Shown: positions 1 through 9,035, counted from the first letter of the stretch. The stretch: DNA of 64,000 nucleotides from Lacibacter sp. H375 (GCF_037892425.1 NZ_JBBKTT010000001.1:4526001-4590000); one strand, 5' to 3'. A program made the numbers and translations. The notes: generated by a model not told the origin, from the letters alone.

Positions 1-11
1 TAAAGTCGGGC

Positions 12-1850
12 TTGCTTACAGCAAAACGTCTTTTCATTTTTTTCATTTCGGTGCTGGTTTTTATTGAAACAAAGGCCCAACCAATCATTTCTTCTTTCTC
101 CCCTGTATCGGGACCGGCAGGAACAATTGTTACGATCAACGGCAATAACTTCAGTACAAACACGGCTGAAAATATTGTTTACTTTGGTTTGGTTCGTGGA
201 GCAGTAATCAGTGCAAACAGTACAAGTATACAGGCAGTTGTTCCTTTGAATGCATCGGGGCATTTGTTAACCGTTACCACTAATTCCAAAACAGCATCTG
301 CCAGTCGTCCTTTCCTGATCACTTACAATGGCAGCGGACACAGCATCAGCAAAGAAGCTTATAAAGCAGAAATAAAAATTCCCTTGTACAGGCGCAATAA
401 AGATGGACAGGGTGACTATTTCAATTTTTATAATATGCTTACTGCCGACTTTGATGCAGATGGAAAAATTGACATCGTGAGCGTTGGCGGTAATGATGAT
501 TCATTGGTTGTGGCACGAAATACAACAACAAACAGAAATTTTTCATTCGACAGCAGCTTTATAAAAACAACCACACCTGTATCAGAATTACTTTTAACCG
601 AAGACTTTAATGCAGATGGTTATGCCGATATTCTCTACTACCATTATCAAGACACAGGTATTTATATTCTTTCGAATAAAAGCAGTGCAGGACAAATTTC
701 ATTTGAAACTACCGGAAAGATCACGAAGCATAATCCCACTTTTTTTAATCAGTTTACAACCGGCGATTTTAACCAGGATGGCCTGATCGATCTTGTTTTT
801 TGGCACGTTGATTCTGCTGCCGCTTTCTTTTATAAAAACATCAGTGCAAATGGCACTATTTCATTTGCTGCAAAACAGAAATTCTTTACTTACCAGGATC
901 CGAACTTTGTAGTGTCCAGCTTTGAACCCGGCGCTTCCTCCGGTGACCTGAACAACGATGGCAAAAAAGACCTGATCATCTATCTTACTCCTGCGGTAGC
1001 CGGTGGTGGAGATTATAATGGAGAAACAATTATACTGCAAAATAAAGGTACAGCAGGGCAGCTTCTGTTTGAAAAGGCAAGCTCCTTTCGTACGAACAGA
1101 GCCCTGGTACCAATCGAAATATTTACAGCAGATATGAACGGTGACGGATACAACGACCTGTTACAAACGATCAATTTAGATTTTCATGAACTTGAAATTT
1201 ATCTTAATACCGGATCAAATCAAACCATTGGCATTAATCCAATGAGTACCAGTTATTATGGATACAGTAACCACATCAAAACCATTCCTCAACCGATTCC
1301 TTATGATCTGAATGGTGATACAAAAATTGACATCTTCCTTTCCACGCAGTATCATGACTATGATTCACTGGCCTGTTATATTTATCTTTTTGAAAATAAA
1401 AGTTCAAATGGCAGTCTTCATTTTGGTGCAGGAACAGAAATGATGAAAAACGGCGTACATGATATGTCTGTAGCTGACCTTAACAACGATAGCAAGCCGG
1501 AAATTTTTTATATCCGCCATAATTATTATAACGGCAGCGATACACTGATCATCCTGGAGAATCAACCACAGCTGACCACATCAGTAAATGAACCGGGCAG
1601 TGATGGCTTTTTATTTTCGTTTTATCCCAATCCGGCAGAGCATCAATTAGTGATTCAGTTACCGGCAGTAAACAGTCCGTCTGTTATTATAATCAGTAAC
1701 CAGTTGGGGCAGGAGGTAAAGCGTTTTCAGCTAAACAGAAACAGTTCTGCAATGCAAACTCTTGATGTGAGTAGTTTAATGCCGGGCATGTACCTGGTAA
1801 CATGGACAGATGGAAAAAGAAAACAATCCAAACAACTTTTCATTCAATAG
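12..1850 (+). CDS. Secreted IPT/TIG and FG-GAP repeat protein with T9SS sorting domain
   Basis: Probable surface or secreted protein. A hydrophobic signal segment ends near KAQ (about residue 22). An IPT/TIG immunoglobulin-like domain follows (about 25-105, core SFSPVSGPAGT). Next come several FG-GAP/VCBS calcium-binding repeats with DxNxDGxxD motifs such as DFDADGKID, DFNADGYAD and DLNNDGKKD. A C-terminal type IX secretion sorting domain starts at FYPNPAEHQ (about 540-612). The first usable codon is TTG at position 12, and the reading frame is open to the window edge, so the true start may lie a few codons outside. T9SS export across the outer membrane follows from family knowledge; the ligand is unknown. 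It is a paralogue of the truncated gene at the right edge of the window. Confidence 0.85.
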   Translation: MLTAKRLFIFFISVLVFIETKAQPIISSFSPVSGPAGTIVTINGNNFSTNTAENIVYFGLVRGAVISANSTSIQAVVPLNASGHLLTVTTNSKTASASRPFLITYNGSGHSISKEAYKAEIKIPLYRRNKDGQGDYFNFYNMLTADFDADGKIDIVSVGGNDDSLVVARNTTTNRNFSFDSSFIKTTTPVSELLLTEDFNADGYADILYYHYQDTGIYILSNKSSAGQISFETTGKITKHNPTFFNQFTTGDFNQDGLIDLVFWHVDSAAAFFYKNISANGTISFAAKQKFFTYQDPNFVVSSFEPGASSGDLNNDGKKDLIIYLTPAVAGGGDYNGETIILQNKGTAGQLLFEKASSFRTNRALVPIEIFTADMNGDGYNDLLQTINLDFHELEIYLNTGSNQTIGINPMSTSYYGYSNHIKTIPQPIPYDLNGDTKIDIFLSTQYHDYDSLACYIYLFENKSSNGSLHFGAGTEMMKNGVHDMSVADLNNDSKPEIFYIRHNYYNGSDTLIILENQPQLTTSVNEPGSDGFLFSFYPNPAEHQLVIQLPAVNSPSVIIISNQLGQEVKRFQLNRNSSAMQTLDVSSLMPGMYLVTWTDGKRKQSKQLFIQ

Positions 1851-2001
1851 CGTTTTGTACTCCCTCCTCTTATCAGACAACTTAGTGTTGTGTGTTCATT
1901 GAAGCGGGCAGACAGATTCCTCTTCAGGAACAAATCTATTTAACATTTACTTGTTTACTTTTACAGCCAATACATCATCCTTCATGAAACAACCACCGTA
2001 T

Positions 2002-3306
2002 ATGAAACGCTCTGCATTGTTTGTTCTTGTTTGCTTTGTTCTTTCGGTAACAACAAAGGCACAGGATATTGTTATCAATAAAGACACTACCATCAACAAC
2101 ACCTGGACAATTCCCAAAGGTGCAATTCTGAAATTCGGCAGTAAAGGAAAGATCAATGGCACAGGCACTATCAAAGGCGGCATTATTGATGCAGCACTTA
2201 CACAATGGATCTTTGATACCACACTCACCGTTTCACCTGAAGGAACTTATACCAATGTGTTCAGCGCAAAATGGTTTGGTGCAGGAGATGTAAAAGATAA
2301 TGCGGGAGTGTTACAAAAAGGGATCAATACAGTTTTAGCAAACAGTGGTACGCTGCGAAAGTTTTTTATTCCACGTGGTGTATATCCTTTCAGTAAATCA
2401 TTAACGGTTGCAAGTATCTATAAAGAGCAATACAGCGGTTGTACCATTCATATCTATGGTGAATCATTGTTCTGGGATAGCGGCACCGGTACAACATTAC
2501 AATACACCGCCACGGATGGTTTTGCATTGGGCCTGCAACTCAACAAAGGAAGTGAGATCAACAACCTTACTATACTCGGCATGTTTAAAGCACCTGCTGC
2601 TGTTGATTCTGTTTATTACAATATTCCCTTCGATCAATTCAATGATGCCAATGGAAAATGTACGCCGCAATATGCAGGACTGGTAATTGATTATGATGGA
2701 AGCCGCAATAACAGCGGCTCAACAGGTATTAAAGTACACGACATGAACGTTGGCAACTTCACCATCAATTATTCCATCAGTCCCAATGGAAAAACAGTGA
2801 ATGCAGATATCCTGTTGTTTGAAAATATCCGTTGCGGTAATGGCAAAGTTGGTTTTGCTACGGGGCAGGCACAGGAAAAAGGAAATGTGATTCGTGGTAT
2901 TTACAGCTGGGGCAGCATACATACATTATACGTTGCAGGTAAATACGGAAAAGCACAGGCAGGGAGTTATACCATTGATGGCGGCAATATTGCCGGACGA
3001 TGTATTCGCCTGTTTGATATTTCACAGGCGGGTTGGTACAGCACCAACATCAGTAATATTTTTGCTGAGAGCTTAGGAAGTATCGGCACCATCAATACAC
3101 AAATACCAATGAACATCAGCAACAGCACGTTTCATTTTGTATACCCAAATAAAATAGGCAGACAAACGTTGCTGAGCAGCAACAATGAAAAAGTGGCCTT
3201 TTCCAATTGCATTTTCCGTTACTATGGAAAAAACGATCCAATGAAGTTTATTGGCCGGGCAACGTTCAACAATTGTCAATTCAGCGGACCGCAGGTGAAA
3301 GAATAA
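2002..3306 (+). CDS. Secreted right-handed beta-helix (pectate-lyase-like fold) protein
   Basis: The ATG at 2002 gives a 434-aa protein with a clean signal peptide (KRSALFVLVCFVLSV, cleavage near KAQ). Earlier in-frame starts at 1951 and 1984 would put a polar stretch before it. The mature part has short glycine- and asparagine-rich strands (GKINGTGTIKGGIID, KFFIPRGVYPFSKSL) typical of pectate-lyase-like parallel beta-helix proteins. No catalytic residues of a named lyase or glycosidase family can be assigned. There is no T9SS tail and no lipobox, so it is predicted periplasmic or released. It could be a polysaccharide-active or adhesion protein. Confidence 0.7.
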   Translation: MKRSALFVLVCFVLSVTTKAQDIVINKDTTINNTWTIPKGAILKFGSKGKINGTGTIKGGIIDAALTQWIFDTTLTVSPEGTYTNVFSAKWFGAGDVKDNAGVLQKGINTVLANSGTLRKFFIPRGVYPFSKSLTVASIYKEQYSGCTIHIYGESLFWDSGTGTTLQYTATDGFALGLQLNKGSEINNLTILGMFKAPAAVDSVYYNIPFDQFNDANGKCTPQYAGLVIDYDGSRNNSGSTGIKVHDMNVGNFTINYSISPNGKTVNADILLFENIRCGNGKVGFATGQAQEKGNVIRGIYSWGSIHTLYVAGKYGKAQAGSYTIDGGNIAGRCIRLFDISQAGWYSTNISNIFAESLGSIGTINTQIPMNISNSTFHFVYPNKIGRQTLLSSNNEKVAFSNCIFRYYGKNDPMKFIGRATFNNCQFSGPQVKE

Positions 3307-3322
3307 GGTGGAGCTAACTGTT

Positions 3323-4219
3323 CTATTGCTTTAAATGATACTCATCTGTTTCAACAAAATAGCCATTGCTCATCAGTTGAATAATGTCAGCAGCAGTCCA
3401 TGTTGCATTGAAATAAAAAGTATGATCCTGGTATAAATAAATAAGAGAAGGCAATTCTTTTGTTTTACGGCTGCATTCCCAGGTTGAAAATATATTATCA
3501 GCTTTTTTTTCGATGATATATACTTGCCACCAGTTGGTTCGTTCGCCTGTTATACTGCCACGAATGTTTACAGCATAGATTCGATCATTCAATTGACGGA
3601 GTATTGCGTTTTTTCCAAGATCAAAAAACAGGGTATCAATCGATTTCATGATAAAAGTATCCTTCTCCTGCCAATAGCTTCTTCCTGTTGACATGGTACC
3701 TTCAGGATCAATATCATACATTTTTGCATGACGAAAAATATATTGATCAACTGTATCAACCGGTTGACGCAGACTATCGTAAACGATCAGCTGCTCAAAT
3801 TCATAAATTTCTCCCGGCGGATAAACAAACTCCCTTTCTGCATTAAGTTTTGGCCATGCACCTTTTGCAATTTTTTCAGTACGATTGACAATGATTGCAA
3901 AAAGATTTTCTTCAATTATCAGCGAAAGACTGTCATCAGAAGAATTGATCGGCAAACGTTCTTTTCCTTTTCTGTTCCATTGAAACGGCATTGAATTTAT
4001 TCCTGATGATGCTGTTCCGGAATCGGGAAGATTGATCATATATACACCTGTATCAGGTAAGGATTGCCAGCTACCAATTAAATGCGTTGGAAACTCATTG
4101 CCGTTTGTGCGGTCAACAGGCATGGGTTGCTCAAAATAAAACGTGGTGCAGGAACTTACCAGTACCGGCAATAGGCAAATACTCATCCACTTAATCACAT
4201 TGTTCAGGCATGTACACAT
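3323..4219 (-). CDS. Hypothetical lipoprotein
   Basis: About 298 aa if started at the ATG at 4219. An upstream in-frame start at 4249 is possible but adds residues before the signal. The signal segment ends in the lipobox LVSSC, predicting lipidation at Cys24 and anchoring in the membrane. The mature protein opens with PTHLIGSWQSL, a strand pattern seen in small lipocalin-like or META-like lipoproteins, and otherwise consists of beta-strand-rich sequence with no motif I recognise. It is convergent with the beta-helix gene, with 16 bp between stops. Function unknown. Confidence 0.7.
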   Translation of the reverse strand: MCTCLNNVIKWMSICLLPVLVSSCTTFYFEQPMPVDRTNGNEFPTHLIGSWQSLPDTGVYMINLPDSGTASSGINSMPFQWNRKGKERLPINSSDDSLSLIIEENLFAIIVNRTEKIAKGAWPKLNAEREFVYPPGEIYEFEQLIVYDSLRQPVDTVDQYIFRHAKMYDIDPEGTMSTGRSYWQEKDTFIMKSIDTLFFDLGKNAILRQLNDRIYAVNIRGSITGERTNWWQVYIIEKKADNIFSTWECSRKTKELPSLIYLYQDHTFYFNATWTAADIIQLMSNGYFVETDEYHLKQ

Positions 4220-4461
4220 TTCTACCTGTTTTGGCAGAAGATACAACACTCATTTGTTGATTTCCAATGATACTTATCATTCACCGGGTTGATCATTAAT
4301 GGCCCGCTTCGTATATTCAGGGGTAATAAGTAAGAAAACAGGTAACTGTGCCCGTTATGAAATAGAGGGCACAGTTATTGACATAGGTTACTATAGCCAT
4401 CATATGATCTGTATTGCCACAGAGGCACACAGAACTGATTATTCACATTTAAATTGATTTT

Positions 4462-4920
4462 ATGAAACAGGTACTCACGCTTACTCTTTCATTTTTGTTC
4501 ATCGGCTCATTTGCTGTTGCACAGGAAACAGATGTACGGAAAGAAAAGAAACGGATCAAACAGGAACAACGGCAGGTAAAAGACTTAAACCTCGACCGTA
4601 ACCAGGGGCAACAAATTAAGAGTATCAATAACCGTTATAAAGATGAGCATAAAGCCATCATGCAAAACGATGCACTGAGTCAACAACAACAGCAGGACCA
4701 GATCCAGGCGCTGAATAAACGACGGGTGCAGGATATTCATAATCTGATAGGTCAGGATAAAGTAAAAGACTATGACCGCATCGAGGAAAATGAAAGACAA
4801 AAAATGAAAGACAAGTCAAAGGAGGAAGAAAATAGAGTAAAAGACAAGCAGAAAGAGAAAAAGGTGAAAGAGGAAAAAGTAAAGAAAGAAAAAAAAGATA
4901 AGAAGAACGGTAAAGGATAA
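4462..4920 (+). CDS. Small secreted charged coiled-coil protein (Spy/CpxP-like composition)
   Basis: 152 aa. A signal peptide (about 1-20, ending in SFAVAQ) precedes an extremely charged helical mature chain. Residues 22-95 are KEKKRIKQEQ-type heptads with a Q-rich patch (QQQQQ near 74-78). Residues 105-152 are almost only K, E and D. The pattern LNLDRNQGQQIKSINNRYKDE and the later QIQALNKRRVQDIHNLIG resemble periplasmic Spy/CpxP helical-hairpin proteins, but the LTxxQ motif is not convincing, so this is only a likeness. It ends 8 bp before a strong bidirectional terminator. Predicted periplasmic; possibly chaperone-like or envelope stress related. Confidence 0.65.
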   Translation: MKQVLTLTLSFLFIGSFAVAQETDVRKEKKRIKQEQRQVKDLNLDRNQGQQIKSINNRYKDEHKAIMQNDALSQQQQQDQIQALNKRRVQDIHNLIGQDKVKDYDRIEENERQKMKDKSKEEENRVKDKQKEKKVKEEKVKKEKKDKKNGKG

Positions 4921-4928
4921 ACGAACAC

Positions 4929-4966
4929 AAAAGTCCGGCAGATTATCTGCCGGACTTTTGTTTTTA
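4929..4966. terminator. Bidirectional rho-independent terminator
   Basis: A perfect 10-bp inverted repeat (GTCCGGCAGA at 4933-4942, TCTGCCGGAC at 4946-4955) has A/T runs on both sides. It serves the coiled-coil protein gene from the left and the NIPSNAP gene from the right. Confidence 0.85.
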
Positions 4967-5758
4967 ATAATCTGAATATTCAGTTGGCCGGAGAAACATG
5001 ATATCAATATGCGACACGTTGTTTTTATACTCCGGCATTGCCGATAATTTTTTCCACGCAGGATCACTGCCAAAGCTTTTCCAATGCGCATCTCTGTCGG
5101 CCATGTTTTCAAAACTTGTCATATACATCAGGTTGGGCATTTTACTGCCGGCAACAACTTCTGCATAAAAAATGGCGTTGAAGTTTAAGCGTTTAAATAA
5201 ACCCACCTCATCGCCTTCATTGAACATATGCACTTTATTCTTAAAGATTTTTTCCGTTGCACTTTCGTAACTGCGCAGCTCATACACCCGTTCATTCTTT
5301 GGAGATTTTAATTGTGGCAGCTGCATTACAGGTGCTAAAGAAAAAGCATGCAGCAATATTGTTTCCATTCGTGAATAAGGAGCAGCATTGTAAACTGCAT
5401 TCAGATAAGCATCAGCTTTTGATTGATACTCTTTGTCTGATGATAATTTAACCGCCATGTCTGTAACTGCATTCAATGATTTCAGCGGGATCAACACATA
5501 CAATTTTTTTACCGCAGCTGTATCATTCGCAATTGCTTTAAATACTCCAACCGATTTGATCTTCAGTCGATGCAAGGCAGGCAACAAGGCCTGTTGCAGA
5601 TAGGTATCCAGCGACTGCTCCTGTACAGTAGTGGTATAATGATAAACAGTTAGCTGGTAAAACTCACGTGGAGGCGCTGCAACAGCTTTCTCACTTAATA
5701 ACACCAAAGACATCACAAAAAATACAATGAACAATAACCTATTTATCTTTTTTTTCAT
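4964..5758 (-). CDS. Secreted NIPSNAP-family protein
   Basis: 264 aa from the ATG at 5758 (MKKKINR). Longer in-frame readings would run into the divergent DUF4242 gene. An N-terminal signal peptide (about 1-27, ending AVAA) is followed by two ferredoxin-like NIPSNAP half-domains. The second is recognisable from VYELRSYESATEKIFKNKV and the terminal DRDAHWKSFGSDPAWKKL...FLRPTEYSDY. NIPSNAP domains are dimeric alpha-beta-barrel folds; the bacterial exported versions have no fixed reaction. It is divergent from the DUF4242 regulator with 111 bp between start codons, so that regulator might control it. Confidence 0.85.
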   Translation of the reverse strand: MKKKINRLLFIVFFVMSLVLLSEKAVAAPPREFYQLTVYHYTTTVQEQSLDTYLQQALLPALHRLKIKSVGVFKAIANDTAAVKKLYVLIPLKSLNAVTDMAVKLSSDKEYQSKADAYLNAVYNAAPYSRMETILLHAFSLAPVMQLPQLKSPKNERVYELRSYESATEKIFKNKVHMFNEGDEVGLFKRLNFNAIFYAEVVAGSKMPNLMYMTSFENMADRDAHWKSFGSDPAWKKLSAMPEYKNNVSHIDIMFLRPTEYSDY

Positions 5759-5869
5759 ATGACAATACTTGAGCCCCGAAGGTAAACAAAAGAAAGGATT
5801 GTGATCAATACCTAAGCATCTGCTTGCATTTCGTACTGTTTTGTCATACTTTACCAATAAAAATTTTCT

Positions 5870-6967
5870 ATGCCCATATACATGGATCTCCATATAGTGC
5901 CGGGAGTAACAGCTAAGGATGTTGCAGAAGCACACAAATTAGATGTGTACCTGGAAAAAGATCACAGCTGCAAATGCATGACCTATTGGGTTGATGAAGT
6001 AAGAGGTCATGTGTTCTGCCTCATCGACGCACCTACAAAAGAAACAGTAACCGAATTACATAACAAAGCTCATGGTTTAATACCGCATAAGATCATTGAA
6101 GTGCAACCAAATCTGGTTGAGTCTTTTCTTGGGAGAATAAGCGATCCGGAAGAAGCTGAGACAACACCGGAAGGATTGAAGCTAATCAACGAATCATCTT
6201 TCAGAAGTCTATTGGTTACAAAAATGACTGACCCTGTTTTGTTGCAACATCAACTTGGAAAGGAAAAGGCGAATGAACTTGTGAATCGCCTGAATAACCT
6301 GATCAGGAACCAGCTAAAAAACCATAATGGCGTAGAAACAGAACATGCAGGTGCAGATTTCATTGCATCTTTTTCATCTGCAGTAAATGCAATTAACTGT
6401 GCATTTTCACTTCAAGATGAAATGACTGCGGAAGAAATGAAATCAACAGGTTTACGCATCAGCATTCATGCAGGCGAACCTGTTGCAAAAAATGAGCATT
6501 TATTTGGAGATACTATTCAGTTGGCCGAGCGTCTTTGTTTTATTGGCAAACAAAATCAGGTGAACATTACATCTACAGTAAAAAAACTGATTGCAAAAAA
6601 CATTGCCGGCAAAGAAAATGATCTGTTCGTTTTGTCGCCGCAGGATGAGACGCTGCTCAAGCTTCTGTTTACCACACTTGAAGACAATTACCAGGATCCA
6701 GATTTTAATATGGATGAATATTGCAGTACAGTTGCTATGAGTAAATCGCAACTCTACAGGAAAACGATGGCTCTTTGTGATATGTCTCCAAATACATTAT
6801 TGAAAGAATACCGTCTTGAAAAAGCAACAGCATTAATGAAACGAAAACAACCAAGTATATCAGACATAACCTTCGATTCCGGTTTCAACAGCCCCTCCTA
6901 CTTTACAAAATGCTTCAAAAAGAAATATGGCATACTGCCAATGGCATATCTTGACCTGCTGAAATAA
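5870..6967 (+). CDS. DUF4242 - degenerate nucleotide cyclase - AraC-type three-domain regulator
   Basis: 365 aa in three parts. Residues 1-80 are a DUF4242 domain (MPIYMDLHIVPGVTAKDV, with HSCKCMTYWVDEVRG); one family member from Streptomyces is described as nickel-binding. Residues about 110-245 follow the class III adenylate/guanylate cyclase fold (LLVTKMTD, GADFIASF, LRISIHAGEP, FGDTIQLAERLC). The two metal-binding aspartates appear replaced: the usual FADI position reads VTKM, and the usual GDG reads GAD. It is therefore probably a sensor or dimerisation fold rather than an active cyclase. Residues about 265-365 are an AraC DNA-binding domain with two helix-turn-helix units (MDEYCSTVAMSKSQLYRK, ISDITFDSGFNSPSYFTKCFKKKYG). 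No signal peptide; cytoplasmic transcription factor. Likely targets are its neighbours, including the secreted DUF4242 gene downstream. Confidence 0.85.
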   Translation: MPIYMDLHIVPGVTAKDVAEAHKLDVYLEKDHSCKCMTYWVDEVRGHVFCLIDAPTKETVTELHNKAHGLIPHKIIEVQPNLVESFLGRISDPEEAETTPEGLKLINESSFRSLLVTKMTDPVLLQHQLGKEKANELVNRLNNLIRNQLKNHNGVETEHAGADFIASFSSAVNAINCAFSLQDEMTAEEMKSTGLRISIHAGEPVAKNEHLFGDTIQLAERLCFIGKQNQVNITSTVKKLIAKNIAGKENDLFVLSPQDETLLKLLFTTLEDNYQDPDFNMDEYCSTVAMSKSQLYRKTMALCDMSPNTLLKEYRLEKATALMKRKQPSISDITFDSGFNSPSYFTKCFKKKYGILPMAYLDLLK

Positions 6968-7078
6968 TAACAAAATAGTGTTTGACAGAATTTTACCATT
7001 TATTGGGTGATTTGTGATAGTAAATACGCTTTGCATGAAACTATCTTTGATTCATCTATCACCAATAAACTGTTTGTT

Positions 7079-7465
7079 ATGAAATCAATCACTAACTCCC
7101 GCTATTTTATACTTGTTGTATTATTATTCTCTGCTTTTATCGCATCAGCTCAATCAACAACAGACAACACAAATAAGAAAGAACCTGTTATGAAAACTTA
7201 TCTTATTGAAAGAGATATACCAGGTGCAGGTCAGTTAACTCCGGTTGATCTGAAAGCTATTTCACAAAAATCCTGCAGCGTATTAACAGAGATGAGACCA
7301 AAAATTAAATGGCTGCACAGTTATGTAACGGGCAATAAAATTTATTGTGTATATATGGCCGAAAACGAAACTCTGTTACGTGAACATGGAAAGAAAGGTG
7401 GTTTTCCTGTAACTAATATTACAGAAATCGAAACAACGATCAGCCCGGCAACTGCGAAAGAATAA
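7079..7465 (+). CDS. Secreted DUF4242-domain protein
   Basis: 128 aa from the ATG at 7079. The longer reading from 7007 lacks a sensible N-terminus. A signal peptide (about 1-24, ending in IASAQ) is followed by a single DUF4242 domain beginning MKTYLIERDIPGAGQLT and closing with PVTNITEIETTISP. The family is a ferredoxin-like fold; a metal-binding role has been reported for one member. It lies 111 bp after the DUF4242-cyclase-AraC gene on the same strand. The pair therefore contains a cytoplasmic and an exported copy of the same domain. Confidence 0.8.
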   Translation: MKSITNSRYFILVVLLFSAFIASAQSTTDNTNKKEPVMKTYLIERDIPGAGQLTPVDLKAISQKSCSVLTEMRPKIKWLHSYVTGNKIYCVYMAENETLLREHGKKGGFPVTNITEIETTISPATAKE

Positions 7466-7505
7466 ACAGAATCATCCAGAATATTACACGGTGTTTCGCA
7501 GATAA

Positions 7506-7661
7506 ATATTCCTGTACTACGGAACACCGTTTCTCTACTCTTTTGAAGCTAACCACCCTGCAAAAGGACACTCGCATCTTCAACTGAAATTTAAAGATCT
7601 GGCAACTCTTGAAAAGTTTGTGAAAAACAAACAAGAAGAAGCTATGCCCGCAGGTGAATAA
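7506..7661 (+). pseudogene. C-terminal gene remnant without start codon
   Basis: A 51-codon open frame with protein-like composition (YYGTPFLYSFEANHP, then GHSHLQLKFKDLATLEKFV) ends in TAA. It is preceded directly by an in-frame stop at 7503-7505, and its only ATG is eight codons before its end. It looks like the tail of a small gene whose 5' part is lost or frameshifted. The parent family is not recognised. A non-coding 5' region for the next lipoprotein gene is the alternative. Confidence 0.35.
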
Positions 7662-7714
7662 ACAATCCGATCCTCTTTAACTGTCAATCATCATTTTTTT
7701 AATAACCAAAAAAC

Positions 7715-7722
7715 AAAGGAGG
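7715..7722 (+). promoter_or_regulatory. Strong Shine-Dalgarno sequence
   Basis: AAAGGAGG lies 5 nt before the ATG at 7728. Most Bacteroidota genes, including those around it, have no such site. It fixes the start of the lipoprotein gene. Confidence 0.7.
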
Positions 7723-7727
7723 AAAAC

Positions 7728-8330
7728 ATGAACCGTCTTTTTAACCTTGCAACAACCGGGAAAAGCAAAACGCTTCTCTTATCAGTTCTATTAATTTCAA
7801 CGCTGTTTATGAACAGTTGCAGCAAAGAAGCTTCCATAAAATCGGAGACTTCTGCCACGCAATCAATCATGAATAAAACAAACATGCTTATTCCAGGTGA
7901 CATGCTCAACAATTACACTGGATTAACCGCCACCACCTTATGGGAACTTCAACAGGCCCGTGCTGCCACTGCACGTTACCGTGATATTAAGAATGCTGTA
8001 AAGGATGGCTATGTTGATATTGATGTCGTGCGACAAAACATGGGTTATCATTTTCTGAAAATGGATAACCTTGATGCAACATTTGATTTCAAAAAACCGG
8101 AAATACTGGTGTATAACAAAATGGAAAACGGCAGCATGCAACTGGTAGCAGTTGAATATGCAGTACCTATTTCTCTTTCACCAAACAATGCACCTGCGGG
8201 TTTTACCGGGGATAATGATGTATGGAAATATGATACTGATTTTAACCTGTGGCTGTTGCATGCATGGGTATGGTATCATAATCCTGAAGGTGTATTTAAT
8301 CCAACCAACTCTTTGGTGCATCTGCATTAA
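7728..8330 (+). CDS. Hypothetical lipoprotein
   Basis: 200 aa. The signal peptide has basic residues, a hydrophobic core (TLLLSVLLISTLF) and the lipobox FMNSC, so Cys31 is the predicted lipidation site. The mature domain contains TTLWELQQARAATARYRDI, a helical segment, then VVRQNMGYHFLKMDNLDATF and a Trp/His-rich C-terminus (LLHAWVWYHNPEGVFNP). The conserved-looking His and Trp residues may form a ligand site, but this is only inference and no family is assigned. It is followed by a terminator shared with the convergent fasciclin gene. The preceding Shine-Dalgarno suggests strong translation. Confidence 0.75.
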   Translation: MNRLFNLATTGKSKTLLLSVLLISTLFMNSCSKEASIKSETSATQSIMNKTNMLIPGDMLNNYTGLTATTLWELQQARAATARYRDIKNAVKDGYVDIDVVRQNMGYHFLKMDNLDATFDFKKPEILVYNKMENGSMQLVAVEYAVPISLSPNNAPAGFTGDNDVWKYDTDFNLWLLHAWVWYHNPEGVFNPTNSLVHLH

Positions 8331-8357
8331 GCTGCAACTAAAAAAAAACGGCAGTAA

Positions 8358-8391
8358 CAAAAACAGGTCGGGTAAACCCGACCTGTTTTAT
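8358..8391. terminator. Bidirectional rho-independent terminator
   Basis: A 12-bp inverted repeat (AACAGGTCGGGT at 8362-8373, ACCCGACCTGTT at 8376-8387) is flanked by A and T runs, between convergent genes. Confidence 0.85.
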
Positions 8392-8406
8392 ACATCAGCC
8401 ATGTCA

Positions 8407-8913
8407 TTACTTCGGAAGAACTACTCCATCAATCACATGCACAATACCATTCCCTGCTTTAAGATCAGTAGCAACAACAGTTGCTGTGCCACCATTCTCA
8501 TCTGTCAAAATCACTTTTCCGTTTACAAGAGAGGCTGTTAATTTACCACCGCTTACTGTAGGTAACACAGCTTTGCCGTTACCATCTGTTATGGCTTTTA
8601 CCACTGCAGCAGCGTCAATGTTTCCTGCAAATACATGGTAGGTGAGTACTTTTGTTAACGTTGCTTTGTTTTCAGGCTTTAATAATGTTGCAACTGTACC
8701 GGCAGGTAATTTATCAAACGCTGCGTTTACAGGAGCAAATACAGTGAACGGGCCTGCACTTTGTAAAGTAGCTACCAGGTCTGCTGCTTTCACAGCTGCT
8801 ACCAACGTAGTATGATTTTCAGAACCAACAGCAATATCAACTACTGTTTTTTGTGCAGATACAACTGACGTGAATGCAATTGCCATTGCTGACAACATGA
8901 GAAACTTTTTCAT
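8407..8913 (-). CDS. Secreted fasciclin (FAS1) domain protein
   Basis: 168 aa. A signal peptide (about 1-20, VVSAQ) precedes one FAS1 domain. Both conserved blocks are visible: H1, GPFTVFAPVNAAFDKLP near residues 54-70, and H2, GNGIVHVIDGVVLP at the C-terminus. A YHVFAG motif lies between them. FAS1 domains mediate adhesion in the periplasm or at the surface; bacterial single-domain versions are common in Bacteroidota. It is monocistronic, with a terminator directly downstream. Confidence 0.95.
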   Translation of the reverse strand: MKKFLMLSAMAIAFTSVVSAQKTVVDIAVGSENHTTLVAAVKAADLVATLQSAGPFTVFAPVNAAFDKLPAGTVATLLKPENKATLTKVLTYHVFAGNIDAAAVVKAITDGNGKAVLPTVSGGKLTASLVNGKVILTDENGGTATVVATDLKAGNGIVHVIDGVVLPK

Positions 8914-9035
8914 AATGATGTGTGTTTTTATGGCGATTATTACACGATCAAATGAAAAAGGTTTAGTACGATCATGAAAAAATTATGATTTAACAAAGAT
9001 GTCTAAAGAAGCTCCCGATAAATACACAAAGCTGT

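Noticed and set aside
4658-4930. ORFs opposite the charged coiled-coil gene
   Set aside because: They are Phe/Leu/Ser-rich mirror translations of lysine/glutamate codons.
5870-6967. Active adenylate cyclase
   Set aside because: Both metal-binding aspartate positions are replaced (VTKM, GAD), so catalysis is unlikely; described as a degenerate domain.
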